Positions 41,778-51,868 of a DNA stretch of 64,000 bases are shown here, in pieces. Source of the DNA: JACKIC01 sp964543795 (lineage in GTDB: Bacteria > Planctomycetota > UBA1135 > UBA2386). Every line of letters begins with the position of its first letter. Position 1 is the first letter of the stretch. The position numbers were made by a program, and so were the translations under genes. The notes beneath the pieces were generated by a model. The model searched no databases and was not told the origin of the DNA. It worked only from the letters and a program-made list of their open reading frames with translations. The stretch lies in contig CAZIZN010000022.1 in the NCBI GenBank assembly GCA_964543795.1, positions 33,689 to 97,688 of the forward strand. The letters are read 5' to 3'.

Positions 41778-43241
41778 CTAGCGTCCCCCGGGCGGCGCAC
41801 CTCGGCGAGGGTCATCGGCGACGTGACCGATCCAGGCGAGGACACGCTGCGCGTACTCGTCCGGCTGATCGGGCAAAGGGCCCGGCAGGACGATGCGCCA
41901 CAGCCGCACGTCCGCGTCGCCGCCGAGGGCGCGCGCGACGAGCGCGGCCCACAGGGTCCAGTTGGAGTCGTCGTGCCGGCGGCCACCGATCTCGAATGCG
42001 AAGTAGACGTGCGAGGTGGTCTCGGCGTCGGGGCCTTCGATGGCGATGCGCCACCACTCTCGGCCATCCACCGTCACGGGTGGTCGATAGCGGAAGACCG
42101 CGCCCGGCTGGAACAGGCACGCCTCCACCTTGTGTACGCAGAGGTGGCTTCGTGAACGCGTCACGTAGTGCAACAGGTCGAACCAGCGCCCCTCGCCGTC
42201 GACGAACCGGGCATTGACGAGCCACGGCGTGCCGTAGGCCTTGCGGTCCCATGCCTCCGAGGGTGCCCGCTCTTCGAGCCGGTGCGCCGGCGGGGATTCG
42301 ATGTCGCGCCAGTAGGCCGGCTCGGGAGCGACCGGATCGCCGATGCCGAAGGCCAGATGCGCGGCGAGGAGCGGTGAAGCCAGCCACGCGACGGCGAAGC
42401 GTCCTGCGGGCACCTGGAACGGATCGCGCCGGATCGGCCGGTGGGTTCGAACGAGGAACCAGACGAGCGCCACGACGAACGGCATGTAGACCAGCATGCC
42501 GATGGCCATGTGCAGCGACTCGTCGTCGACGGCGGCCGTCCAGCCGGACCCGACGGCAGCCACGAACACGGCGACGCGCGCCAGGTTCGACAGCCACGCG
42601 AGCACGACTGCGAGCACGAGGGCGAGCACGCTGCGCGGGCGGTTGGGAGCCGAGCCGAGAATGCCGAGCGCGGCGATCCCGAGGAAGGTGAGCAGCTGAC
42701 CGAAGCCGCTGCAGTCGGGCGTGATGACGAGCTCGTAGTGCGGGAACACCACGACGTTGGCGCGGACCTCGAAGTCGGTGAACCCGAGGCTCGCCGGCAG
42801 GCCGACCAGGCTCGCCACCCCCCACTGCAGCTTGCTCGTGAGCGGGAAGTACAGCGAATAGGGCAGCCCGAGGCACATCAGCAGCAGGAGCCCGTGCAGC
42901 ACGCAGCGACGCGCGGTCCAGCCTGGCACCACGGCCAACGCGAAGCTCGTCGCGAAGATCACGATCGAACTGCGTTGCGCCGTGGGCGACCCGGCCAGCA
43001 GACCACCGGACAGCAGCACGGTCGCGGCCGCGATTCCCAGCAGCGCCCACCGGTCGCGAGCCAGTTCCAGGCCCCACCGCGCACGGAACGGACCGCGCAA
43101 CGACCGATGGAGCGCGAGACCCAGGAACACCAACAGGTAGACGTAGTGTTCCTGGTAATGCTGGTCGCGCAGGTAGGACGCGAAGGCGTCCCAGTAGGCG
43201 ATCAGCAGCGCCGCGACGACGGCGCCAGCCTGCAACACCAT
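41778..43241 (-). CDS. Exosortase with fused EpsI-like C-terminal domain
   Basis: A 487-residue polytopic enzyme that cleaves PEP-CTERM sorting signals at the inner membrane. The catalytic triad is visible: Cys177 (TPDCSGFGQLLTFLG), Arg222 (SNLARVAVFVA) and His244 (ESLHMAIGML). Around eight membrane helices cover residues 1-270. The C-terminal 190 residues form a soluble EpsI/DUF3485-like domain (SRSHLCVHKVEACLFQPGAVF), usually a separate protein. It starts at ATG 43241, 26 bases downstream of a PEP-CTERM gene on the same strand, its obvious substrate. No glycan cluster is adjacent. Confidence 0.95.
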   Translation of the reverse strand: MVLQAGAVVAALLIAYWDAFASYLRDQHYQEHYVYLLVFLGLALHRSLRGPFRARWGLELARDRWALLGIAAATVLLSGGLLAGSPTAQRSSIVIFATSFALAVVPGWTARRCVLHGLLLLMCLGLPYSLYFPLTSKLQWGVASLVGLPASLGFTDFEVRANVVVFPHYELVITPDCSGFGQLLTFLGIAALGILGSAPNRPRSVLALVLAVVLAWLSNLARVAVFVAAVGSGWTAAVDDESLHMAIGMLVYMPFVVALVWFLVRTHRPIRRDPFQVPAGRFAVAWLASPLLAAHLAFGIGDPVAPEPAYWRDIESPPAHRLEERAPSEAWDRKAYGTPWLVNARFVDGEGRWFDLLHYVTRSRSHLCVHKVEACLFQPGAVFRYRPPVTVDGREWWRIAIEGPDAETTSHVYFAFEIGGRRHDDSNWTLWAALVARALGGDADVRLWRIVLPGPLPDQPDEYAQRVLAWIGHVADDPRRGAPPGGR

Positions 43242-43267
43242 CCCCCCGAACGCGCGCAGGTCGCTAC

Positions 43268-43513
43268 CTAGACCTTCTCGTCAGTCGGCGCCGCGGTCGC
43301 CTGCTTGCGGCGCGCGAGCCGGAGCGCGCCATACCCGAGCGCCCCGCCCGCGAGGAGCAGCAGGGTCGTCGGCTCCGGTGTGCCGCCGCTCGGCGGGCTG
43401 TTGGGGCGGCGACCACGTCCCTGGGGCGCGGGCGCGGCGATCGCATCGGCCTCGACGACGGGGGCCGGGACAGGAGCCATCGGGGAGCAACACAGGAGGA
43501 GTTCGAGCAACAT
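43268..43513 (-). CDS. Mini PEP-CTERM protein 1
   Basis: An 81-residue protein, little more than its sorting signal. A short hydrophobic N-terminus (MLLELLLCCSPMAPVPAPVV) may act as the signal peptide. A Pro/Arg linker leads to PSGGTPEPTTLLLLAGGALG, with PEP at 46-48, a membrane helix and the cluster RLARRK. An 11-residue tail (QATAAPTDEKV) follows, longer than usual for PEP-CTERM proteins. I choose ATG 43513 because of the hydrophobic start; ATG 43651 is upstream of the promoter and would add a non-hydrophobic region. It precedes the exosortase gene by 26 bases and may be co-transcribed. Confidence 0.8.
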   Translation of the reverse strand: MLLELLLCCSPMAPVPAPVVEADAIAAPAPQGRGRRPNSPPSGGTPEPTTLLLLAGGALGYGALRLARRKQATAAPTDEKV

Positions 43514-43583
43514 GAGGGGTTGGCGCGATGGCAGAGGCTTCGAGCCGGGGCGGGCGCTCGCTTCCACACATCCTTCGCACCCA

Positions 43584-43612
43584 AAGATACGACCAAACCG
43601 GATGTCCGTCAA
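43584..43612 (-). promoter_or_regulatory. Sigma-70-type promoter for mini PEP-CTERM 1 and exosortase
   Basis: On the minus strand, TTGACG (43612-43607) is followed after 17 bases by TATCTT (43589-43584). The predicted transcript starts near 43577, about 64 bases before ATG 43513. This promoter lies inside the longer open frame that begins at 43651, which argues for the shorter start. Confidence 0.6.
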
Positions 43613-43654
43613 CGGGCACCACCTCGGCGCGGGGTGGCGCAGCGGGTCCATGGC

Positions 43655-43682
43655 CAGAGGGAATCACCCAGAGGGAATCACC
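43655..43682. repeat. 14-bp perfect tandem duplication
   Basis: CAGAGGGAATCACC occurs twice in a row (43655-43668 and 43669-43682) in the gap between the two mini PEP-CTERM genes, upstream of the promoter of the first. It may be a slippage product or a duplicated regulatory site. Confidence 0.6.
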
Positions 43683-43705
43683 CCGCCGGCATGGAGCACC
43701 AGGTG

Positions 43706-44005
43706 TCAGGCCTTCCCACCGTCGGAGCCGCCGGTATCGCCCCGATCAGCCTGCTTGCGACGCGTGAGCCGCAGGACCCCGTATCCCACCGCCCCTCCCG
43801 CGAGAAGCAACAGGGTCGTCGGTTCGGGGGTGCCACCGCTCGGCGGCCCACTCGGCTTGCCGGTGCCCCGATTCGGGTTGCCCGACGGCCGGGGGTTCTG
43901 CTGCGCAGAGAAGAGTGGCGTGCCAACGCCCACACTCGACGCGACGCCGCCTTCGAAGGGGGTCGGACCTGCCAATGCAACCGACAGTAGGAGAGGGCAG
44001 AACAT
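43706..44005 (-). CDS. Mini PEP-CTERM protein 2
   Basis: A 99-residue protein with a signal-peptide-like start (MFCPLLLSVALAG), a Gly/Pro/Asn-rich stretch of about 40 residues and a PEP-CTERM signal (SGGTPEPTTLLLLAGGAVG; PEP at 60-62) closing with RLTRRK and a 15-residue polar tail (QADRGDTGGSDGGKA). The last 50 residues are nearly the same as in the neighbouring PEP-CTERM protein while the N-terminal parts are unrelated. After export and sorting only about 45 residues would remain, so it is more a surface peptide than an enzyme. It starts at ATG 44005 downstream of its own promoter. Confidence 0.82.
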   Translation of the reverse strand: MFCPLLLSVALAGPTPFEGGVASSVGVGTPLFSAQQNPRPSGNPNRGTGKPSGPPSGGTPEPTTLLLLAGGAVGYGVLRLTRRKQADRGDTGGSDGGKA

Positions 44006-44083
44006 GGAGAAGGATACCCCGATGGATCGCGGCCCGTTCGGAGTTGCGGGAGGCTCTGCTCCGCTGGCCAGCGCAGTCGGGCG

Positions 44084-44111
44084 ACGGTATCCCCCCGCCG
44101 AACGCTGTCAA
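44084..44111 (-). promoter_or_regulatory. Promoter of mini PEP-CTERM 2
   Basis: On the minus strand, TTGACA (44111-44106) and TACCGT (44089-44084) are 16 bases apart. The predicted start of transcription is about 70 bases before ATG 44005. The -10 hexamer is a weak match (T, A and final T). It lies between the kamA-like stop (44135) and mini PEP-CTERM 2. Confidence 0.5.
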
Positions 44112-44134
44112 TCCCATGCCATGGGCGGTTCCGC

Positions 44135-45541
<1,407 letters not shown>

Positions 45542-45724
45542 GTCGCGATCCTTGGCCTGGCATTCGTCGCGGCTCGGCGGCCGCGCTCGGGAACGGGGAG
45601 GCCTCCCTGGCGTGCGCAGGTCCACGCGGAGGAGGAAGAACGCCCAAGGTAGCACCGCGTCCGGGGCTGCCCAACCCGCGATCCGCTCGCGATCGCCGAT
45701 CGGCGTCCGTTCAGAGCGGCCCGA

Positions 45725-46636
45725 TCACAGCTCCGTCCACGGCACCGTCTGCGTCGCGTCGATCTCGCCGTCGCCGTCCTGGTCGAGATCGAGGCGCACG
45801 TCCGTCGCGTCGACGACCGTGATCGTCAACACGCTCGCGTCGGCACCGCGCACCTCGACGACACCGGCGGTCGGCACGGTGTCGAGGAAGGTCCCGGTGA
45901 GGCCCTGCGTGGTCACGAACGCGAGCGTGCCGCCGAGTCCCGCGCCCTCGATCGCCCCGGTCGCGTACACGAGGAAGCGCTCTTCGGCGTCGTACTCCCC
46001 GTACTCGACGAGCGAGCCCGGCAGCAGCGTGGTCGCGTCGCTCGCCACCGGCTCGACGACGGCCATGCGTCGATAGTCGACCGTCAGCCGCCGCTCGATC
46101 CCGTACTCGACGGGTCCTGCCAGGGTCGTGGTCGCCCCGTTCCGCGTCACCGCGAACGCGCCCAGCGCCAGTCGGCCCGCCAGCGACCAGGTCGCGTGCA
46201 CGCCCGGATCGCCGATCACCTGCATGCCGTCGACACCGATCCAACCTGCCGAGCGCGTGCCGGTGGCATCGAGGAAGTCGTCGAACAGCGCCTCGAACAC
46301 ATCGCCCGTCGACATCTGCTCGTCGGCATCGCGATCGTCCCAGAGGTACTCGGCAGTTCCGCCGCCGGCCCCGGGCACCGTGCCCACGATCGCCAGGGAC
46401 GCCACGCCGCCCGTGTCCGCGGCCGCGGCCTCGGCCGCGGCGACCAGCACCGCCGACACGTTGGCTCCGGCCTCCGCGAGCCCGAGCACCGCGTCGAGCA
46501 CGCTGCCCGCGACGACCAGCGCGTTCGCCGGGGTCAGGGCGACGTCCGGCGGCGGCGGCACCGGCTCGTCGCTGCCGCCGTCGTCGCAGCCGGATAGGAA
46601 CAGCGGGAGCAGGACGACAGCGGTGCAGCGCAGCAT
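45725..46636 (-). CDS. Lipoprotein with EF-hand-like calcium loop
   Basis: A 303-residue exported lipoprotein. ATG 46636 gives a typical lipoprotein signal (MLRCTAVVLLPLFLSGC; lipobox LSGC), so the cysteine would be acylated after cleavage. The next residues are Asp/Gly/Pro-rich. The C-terminal end carries DLDQDGDGEIDATQ, matching an EF-hand or dockerin-type loop (D-x-D-x-D-G-x-I-D), and an acidic DDRDADEQMSTGD segment lies in the middle. The rest has no recognisable family. The function is unknown; it probably binds calcium. Confidence 0.75.
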   Translation of the reverse strand: MLRCTAVVLLPLFLSGCDDGGSDEPVPPPPDVALTPANALVVAGSVLDAVLGLAEAGANVSAVLVAAAEAAAADTGGVASLAIVGTVPGAGGGTAEYLWDDRDADEQMSTGDVFEALFDDFLDATGTRSAGWIGVDGMQVIGDPGVHATWSLAGRLALGAFAVTRNGATTTLAGPVEYGIERRLTVDYRRMAVVEPVASDATTLLPGSLVEYGEYDAEERFLVYATGAIEGAGLGGTLAFVTTQGLTGTFLDTVPTAGVVEVRGADASVLTITVVDATDVRLDLDQDGDGEIDATQTVPWTEL

Positions 46637-46773
46637 GCGGAGGGCTCGGGGACAGGGACGGCAAGAGGCTCCGCGCATGCCGCGGCGCGAGCAAGCGGCG
46701 TGCGCCGAGCGCACGCCGCTCCGCGACACTTTCGCGGCCCCTTCACGCCGCCTTCATCTGCGAGCCGCGGCCG

Positions 46774-48198
46774 TCAGCCGCGTGCACGGATCGCGAGCCC
46801 GCGGAACGCGCCTTCGACCACGGGTTCGACGACGACGTCCCGACCGAGCGACCCGAGCAGTGCGGCGTTGCGCGGCAGCGATTGGAACAGCGCCGCGGCC
46901 TCGCGCGAGAACACGAACGCGCCGCCGGCCGCCGCGGCGCGCCGCACGCGCGCGAGCAGCCGTTCGCGCACGAACGACTCGCTGCGGTCGGGCTCGAGCC
47001 AGACCACGAACTCGGGTTCGAGAATCGTGTGGTGCCAGGCCGGCGCGCCGAACACGAGCATCGAGTCGATCTCGGCGTAGCCGCCGAGCACGAACGTCGA
47101 GCCGGGATGAGCTGCGCGCCACGCGAGCAGGCCCTGCGCGAAGGTCGGCTCGGCAACGCGCGCCGGATCCTGCCGCAGCACGTGCGGCACCGCGATCGCC
47201 GCGGCCACGACCGTCGCCGCGAGCATGCCGACCGGACGCAGCGCCGCCGCGGCGAGCGCCGCCACCGGCAGCGCCAGCGGCAGCGCGTAGGCGCCATGCT
47301 CGACGAGGCCGATCAGCAGCGCGAGATCGACGGCGAGGTAGCCGCCGACGGCGAGCGCGACCGCTAGTACCGCGGGCCGCAGTTCGCGCCGGAGCAGCGC
47401 CGCGAGGAACAGCACGCTGAACGGCGCGTACGGCCGCAGCCACTCGCGCCATGCGATCCCGCCGAGCGCCCCGAGTCCCTGCCAACGCGCCAGCGTCTCG
47501 GCGAGAAAGCCCTCGGCGGCCGCCGCGTCCGCGCCGCCGATCCACGCGCGATCGACGGCATGCAGCACCGCGGTCGCGAGCAGATGACTGCCGAACACCG
47601 TCAGCACCATCGCGACCACGCGCGCCCCGCCGAGCCTCGGCGGCAGGCGCGCCGCGCCGAACGCCAGCAGCACGAGCAGCGGCAACAGGTGTCCCGAGCT
47701 GTGCACCGCCGCCGCCACCGCCGTCAGCGCACCGAGCCGTGCAGCGCGCCAGACGGACGCGTTGCGCACGCACCGCGCGAGCGCCCACCACGCGAGGTTG
47801 ACGGGCAGCCAGAACACCGCGTGGATCTCGGCGACCGTCGCGAAGTGCAAAACCGCCGTCGTCGACACCGCCCCCGCGGTCGCGAGACCGGCGCGCGCGC
47901 GGTCGAGCCCGATCGCGAGGCACGCGCGGTGGCCCGCGGCCGCAGCCAACGCGACGCCGAGCACGCTGCACCACTGCAGCGGCCGGTAGAGCGGCGCCGC
48001 CGGCCCCAGCGCCGCGTGCAGCAGATGCGCCAGCCACTGGTAGCCGAAGTGGCCGTAGCGGGCGCCCTCCCCGGGCGGCGCCGCCACGCTGCGCACGACG
48101 CCGTGCATGTCGAGGTGGTGCACCGCATCCTGGCGCAGGCAGGCGCAGGCGACGCCGACGAGCAGCGTGAGCACCAGCGTGTCGAGCCAGCTGCGCAT
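46774..48198 (-). CDS. Polytopic membrane protein, GT-C-like
   Basis: A 474-residue protein with about eleven hydrophobic segments over residues 5-345 and a C-terminal soluble part of about 130 residues with Rossmann-like alternation (TFVLGGYAEIDSMLVFGAPAWHHTILEPEFVVWLEPDRSES). An early acidic loop (RQDAVHHLDMHG) is placed where GT-C glycosyltransferases keep their catalytic Asp. It starts at ATG 48198 (MRSWLDTLVL), 10 bases after the dienelactone hydrolase stop, so the two may be in one unit. The sugar donor and acceptor are unknown. Confidence 0.65.
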   Translation of the reverse strand: MRSWLDTLVLTLLVGVACACLRQDAVHHLDMHGVVRSVAAPPGEGARYGHFGYQWLAHLLHAALGPAAPLYRPLQWCSVLGVALAAAAGHRACLAIGLDRARAGLATAGAVSTTAVLHFATVAEIHAVFWLPVNLAWWALARCVRNASVWRAARLGALTAVAAAVHSSGHLLPLLVLLAFGAARLPPRLGGARVVAMVLTVFGSHLLATAVLHAVDRAWIGGADAAAAEGFLAETLARWQGLGALGGIAWREWLRPYAPFSVLFLAALLRRELRPAVLAVALAVGGYLAVDLALLIGLVEHGAYALPLALPVAALAAAALRPVGMLAATVVAAAIAVPHVLRQDPARVAEPTFAQGLLAWRAAHPGSTFVLGGYAEIDSMLVFGAPAWHHTILEPEFVVWLEPDRSESFVRERLLARVRRAAAAGGAFVFSREAAALFQSLPRNAALLGSLGRDVVVEPVVEGAFRGLAIRARG

Positions 48199-48208
48199 CC
48201 GCCGCGGT

Positions 48209-49081
48209 TCAGCGCAGGTGGCGCCGCAGGAACCCGAGCGTCAGCGGCCAGGCGTGCCGCGTCGCGGTGAGGTTGGCGCCGCCGGCACCGTCCTGACGGC
48301 TCGAGAAGGCGTGGCCCGAGCCCTCGAACGTGTGGAACTCGTAGGTCTTGCCGTGCTGCATCATCGCCGCGATCGTCGGCGGCAGCGTCGCGTTGATGCG
48401 CGCGTCGTTGCCGCCGTAGAGGCCCAGCACCGGTGCGGCGACCTTCGCGATGCGTTCGTCGGGCACGCTCGTCGCCGTCGACCCCGGCACGTTGCCGTAG
48501 TAGACGACCGCGGCCGCGAGCTTCGGCTGTTCGAGCGCGTAGAGGAAGCTCTGCGTGCCGCCCCAGCAGTAGCCGAGCACGGCGGTCCTGCCGTTCGCCG
48601 CCGGCAGCTTCTCGCCGTAGGCCTTCGCGGCATCGAGACGCGCGACGACCTCCTGTTCGGTGAGCGTACGGATCGTCTGGCCGACCTCCCTGCCGAGCGA
48701 AGCCGTGCCGCCGCCGTCCGGTCCCTTGCCCGACAGGAAGTCCGGCACGATCGCGACGAACCCGTCCTGCGCGAGCTGGTCGGCGACGGCGCGGATCCAG
48801 TCGCTCATGCCGCGGATGTCGTGGACCACGAGCACGACGCCGGCCTTGTCGGCGCGTTCCGGGTAGACGACCCAGCTGTTCAGCTTGCCGCCGTCCGGCA
48901 GGGGAATGTCGACATACTCGCCGTGGCGCGACGACTCGGCGAGCGCGCGCTCGACGTGCGCCGCCGTGCCCGGCGGCAGGGAGTCGTCCCACGGCACCTC
49001 CACCGGTGCCGGCTGCTGCGCGCCGAGCACGGCCGCGAGCAGGGAAGCGATCACGAACGAACAGGCGTGCGGCGCGGACAT
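48209..49081 (-). CDS. Secreted dienelactone-hydrolase-family protein
   Basis: A 290-residue alpha/beta hydrolase. ATG 49081 gives a signal peptide (MSAPHACSFVIASLLAAVLGAQ). The Cys-Asp-His triad of the family is complete: GYCWGGTQSFLYALE (nucleophile Cys), GGNDARIN (Asp) and EGSGHAFSSRQ (His). DLH enzymes open cyclic esters; exported relatives may act on polysaccharide esters or lactones. The gene lies upstream of the GT-C-like membrane protein and downstream of the multicopper oxidase, separated by 56 bases. Confidence 0.88.
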   Translation of the reverse strand: MSAPHACSFVIASLLAAVLGAQQPAPVEVPWDDSLPPGTAAHVERALAESSRHGEYVDIPLPDGGKLNSWVVYPERADKAGVVLVVHDIRGMSDWIRAVADQLAQDGFVAIVPDFLSGKGPDGGGTASLGREVGQTIRTLTEQEVVARLDAAKAYGEKLPAANGRTAVLGYCWGGTQSFLYALEQPKLAAAVVYYGNVPGSTATSVPDERIAKVAAPVLGLYGGNDARINATLPPTIAAMMQHGKTYEFHTFEGSGHAFSSRQDGAGGANLTATRHAWPLTLGFLRRHLR

Positions 49082-49137
49082 CGGCGACTCCTCGGCGGTT
49101 GCGGAGCCGCGACGGTAGCGCGCTGGCGCTATCGAAC

Positions 49138-50445
49138 CTAGCCGCCGGTCTCGATGCCGTCCGCGCGCAGATCGTCGGCCGACGCAGCTTCGGCCACGGT
49201 GCCCGGCGGGTGCACGTACCAGCCCGGGTCCGTGTAGTCGTCGATGCCATCGCGCACCTTGAGCACGCTGAACATGCCGCCCATCGTGATGTAGCCGAAC
49301 CCGCCCGGTCCACCCATCATCGGCAGGCTGTTGGGCGGCATCGTGTCGTCGCCCGCGTCGGGATCCATCGCCTCGTGCCCGGTGCCCGTGCCCATCTCGC
49401 CGTACTCGGGCACGACCTCGGCGAGCCGCGCATCGAACACGCCGGGCTCGAGCCCGGCTAGGTTCGGGATGCCGTGCCCCATCTGCGTCATCACGTGGTG
49501 CGTCATGTGGCAGTGGAACGCCCAGTCGCCCGGCGCATCGGCGACGAATTCGACGGTGCGCGTCGACCCGGTGGCCACGAGCACGGTCGTCTCCGGCCAG
49601 CGCGCCGACTCGGGGATCACGCCGCCGTCGGTCTCCACGACCGTGAATGCATGGCCGTGCAGGTGCATGGGGTGGTGGTCCATCGCGCTGAGGTTGCCGA
49701 TCCGGATGCGCACGCGCTCGCCCGTCTTCACGACCATCGGCGACGTGCCCGGGAACACGCGCCCGTTCAACGTCAGCACGTTGAAGTCGGTCATCTCGTT
49801 GGGGTCGACGCGCCGCGCGCCCGGCTGCAGCGACCACTCGCCGATCATGTAGACGAAGTCCCGATCGGGCAGCGGCTCCGCAGGCTGACGCGCATGCACG
49901 ACGAACATGCCCATCATGCCCATCGCCATCTGCGTCATCTCGTCGTGATGGCTGTGGAACATGAACGTGCCGTGCTGCCGCAGCGTGAACTCGTAGAGGA
50001 ACGTCTCGCCGGGCTCGATGTTGCGCTGCGTGAGGCCGGCGACGCCGTCCATGCCGTTCGGCAGCAGGATGCCGTGCCAGTGCACCGACGTGGCGACGTC
50101 GAGCCGGTTGGTCACGTAGATGCGCACGCGGTCGCCTTCGACCGCCTCGATCACCGGACCGTGCACCCGGCCGTTGTAGCCCCAGCAGGCGGACTTCATG
50201 CCCGGCGCGAACTCGTGCTCCACGGGCTCGGCGACGAGATGGAACACCTTGCGGCCGTTGACCACCTTCCAGGGCAGCTTGTCCATGTCGGGCGCCACCA
50301 CGGGCCGGTAGTCGACGCCGGGCAACCCCGGCGGCAGGTGGCCGTGCGGCGGCACGGCGACTGAACGGGACGGCGCGGCGGCGAGCCTGCCGGCGATGCC
50401 GGCGAGCGCCGATCCGGCGAGGAACTGGCGGCGATTCGTGTTCAT
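49138..50445 (-). CDS. Tat-exported multicopper oxidase (CopA-like)
   Basis: A 435-residue laccase-like enzyme. ATG 50445 (MNTNRRQFLAGSALAG) gives a twin-arginine signal, so it is folded with copper before export. The four copper motifs are present: SVHWHGIL, MFHSHHDEM, HHPMHLHGHAF and the type-1 site WAFHCHMTHHVMTQMG. The Met/Gly/His-rich tail (MMGGPGGFGYITMGGMF) resembles the methionine-rich region of copper-tolerance oxidases. It probably oxidises Cu(I) or other metal ions in the periplasm. The stop of the TolC-like gene is one base upstream, so the two are in one operon. Confidence 0.93.
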   Translation of the reverse strand: MNTNRRQFLAGSALAGIAGRLAAAPSRSVAVPPHGHLPPGLPGVDYRPVVAPDMDKLPWKVVNGRKVFHLVAEPVEHEFAPGMKSACWGYNGRVHGPVIEAVEGDRVRIYVTNRLDVATSVHWHGILLPNGMDGVAGLTQRNIEPGETFLYEFTLRQHGTFMFHSHHDEMTQMAMGMMGMFVVHARQPAEPLPDRDFVYMIGEWSLQPGARRVDPNEMTDFNVLTLNGRVFPGTSPMVVKTGERVRIRIGNLSAMDHHPMHLHGHAFTVVETDGGVIPESARWPETTVLVATGSTRTVEFVADAPGDWAFHCHMTHHVMTQMGHGIPNLAGLEPGVFDARLAEVVPEYGEMGTGTGHEAMDPDAGDDTMPPNSLPMMGGPGGFGYITMGGMFSVLKVRDGIDDYTDPGWYVHPPGTVAEAASADDLRADGIETGG

Positions 50446-50446
50446 T

Positions 50447-51868
50447 TCAGTGACCTCCGCGGTCGGGACCAGGGGCAGCGGCGCCCGCACCGGGCCAGTA
50501 CGTCGTGATGGCGTCCGCCGGCACGCTGCCGGCGAGCAGTTCCTCGAGATCGACGCGCGTCAACCACGCTTCGCGCAGCGCCGTGAGGTGTTCGCGCACC
50601 GCCGCGAGCTGCTGCTGCTTCTGGGCGAGGACCTCGAACACGCCGATCTGCATCGCGTTGTAGTTCTGCAGGGTCTCGTGCAGCAGCCGCCCCTGCGCCG
50701 GCACCAGCTCACCGGCGAGGAACCGCGCGCGCTGGTCGAGCAGCAGCAGCCGATCGCGCAGCAGCCGCGCCGCCGCGCGCACCTCGACGGCGATCTGCAC
50801 GTGGCGGTGCAGCCGCGCGCGCAGTGCGGCGCCGGCCGCGGCGGACTTCGCCTGACCGCGATCGAACACCGGCAGTTCGAGGTCGAGCGAGGGACCGAGC
50901 GCCCACTCGTCGCCGGGTTCCCGCAGCGCGGCGATGCCGAGCGACCCCTCCGGCAGCCATGCCTGCCAGTCGACGAGGCCGACGCGCTGCGCGGCCGCGT
51001 CGATGTGGGCGCGGTTCTCGAGCAGGTCCAGGCTGGCGGCGACGCTGCGGCGCTCGACCGCTTCGAGGTCGATGCCCTCGACGGCGTCGGGGGCCAGTTC
51101 GCCGGCGACGCGCCAGCCGGTAGCCCGGCCCCAGAGCCCCAGCAGCCGGTTGAGCGGCTCGCGCGCCTCGCGCGCGGCCCGTTCGGCGGCGGCGAGTTCG
51201 AGGCGTGCGCGCGCTTCGCCGAGTCGCTCGGCGGTCAGCTGCGGCGCCGTGACGTTGCCCGCGGCGAAGAGCTCCTGCATGAGTTCGTGCGAGGCGACCG
51301 CCGCCTCGACCGCCTGCCGCTGCATCGCGACGAGTTGCTGCGCGGCGCGCACCCGCACGAACTCGCGGCGCACCGAGTGCACGAGGTGAACCAGTTCGTG
51401 CGTCACCTCCGCGGCCACCGCCGCGAACTCGTGCTCGGCGACGGCGATGCGCAGCGGCCGCCAGAACAGGTCGACGAACGACTGCGACAGCCCGAGGTCG
51501 AGTTCGGTGCCGCCGTCGAAGAAGAACAACGCCTCGACGCCGAACACCGGATTGTGCAACAGACCGGCCTGCACGAGGTCGGCGGCGCCGATGCCGACCC
51601 GCTCGTAGGCGGCGCGCACGTCGCGGTTGTTGAGCAGCGCGATGCGCACGGCGTTCGCTTCGTCGAGTTCGCCGTCGAGCAACGTCGTGAGTGCGGCGCG
51701 CACCTCGGACTCGTCGACGCCGGCACCCAGGGGCGCGGTGGCGCCGGTGCGGGTCGCGACGTCGGCGCGGACCGTGCGCAGCGCGTCGTCGCGGGTCGAA
51801 TCGACGTTCGCGCAGGCCGCGAACCCGAGCGAGATCGCCGCCGCCAGGACGGCCCGCGAGGACGTCAC
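50447..51868 (-). CDS. TolC-like outer-membrane factor (lipoprotein)
   Basis: A 473-residue outer-membrane efflux protein. GTG 51868 (VTSSRAVLAAAISLGFAACAN) gives a lipoprotein signal with lipobox FAAC. The duplicated OEP/TolC pattern follows: long amphipathic helices (ELVHLVHSVRREFVRVRAAQQLVAMQRQAVEAAVASHELMQELFAAG) with the NVTAPQLTAERL motif, and a second half ending AREAWLTRVDLEELL. It would form the exit duct of an RND or ABC pump, but no pump or adaptor gene is in the window. It overlaps the small lipoprotein upstream (GTGA) and is one base from the oxidase. Confidence 0.9.
   Translation of the reverse strand: MTSSRAVLAAAISLGFAACANVDSTRDDALRTVRADVATRTGATAPLGAGVDESEVRAALTTLLDGELDEANAVRIALLNNRDVRAAYERVGIGAADLVQAGLLHNPVFGVEALFFFDGGTELDLGLSQSFVDLFWRPLRIAVAEHEFAAVAAEVTHELVHLVHSVRREFVRVRAAQQLVAMQRQAVEAAVASHELMQELFAAGNVTAPQLTAERLGEARARLELAAAERAAREAREPLNRLLGLWGRATGWRVAGELAPDAVEGIDLEAVERRSVAASLDLLENRAHIDAAAQRVGLVDWQAWLPEGSLGIAALREPGDEWALGPSLDLELPVFDRGQAKSAAAGAALRARLHRHVQIAVEVRAAARLLRDRLLLLDQRARFLAGELVPAQGRLLHETLQNYNAMQIGVFEVLAQKQQQLAAVREHLTALREAWLTRVDLEELLAGSVPADAITTYWPGAGAAAPGPDRGGH

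Noticed and set aside
43514..43651. Longer form of mini PEP-CTERM 1 starting at ATG 43651
   Set aside because: It would contain the promoter and an extra non-hydrophobic region before the signal-like segment.
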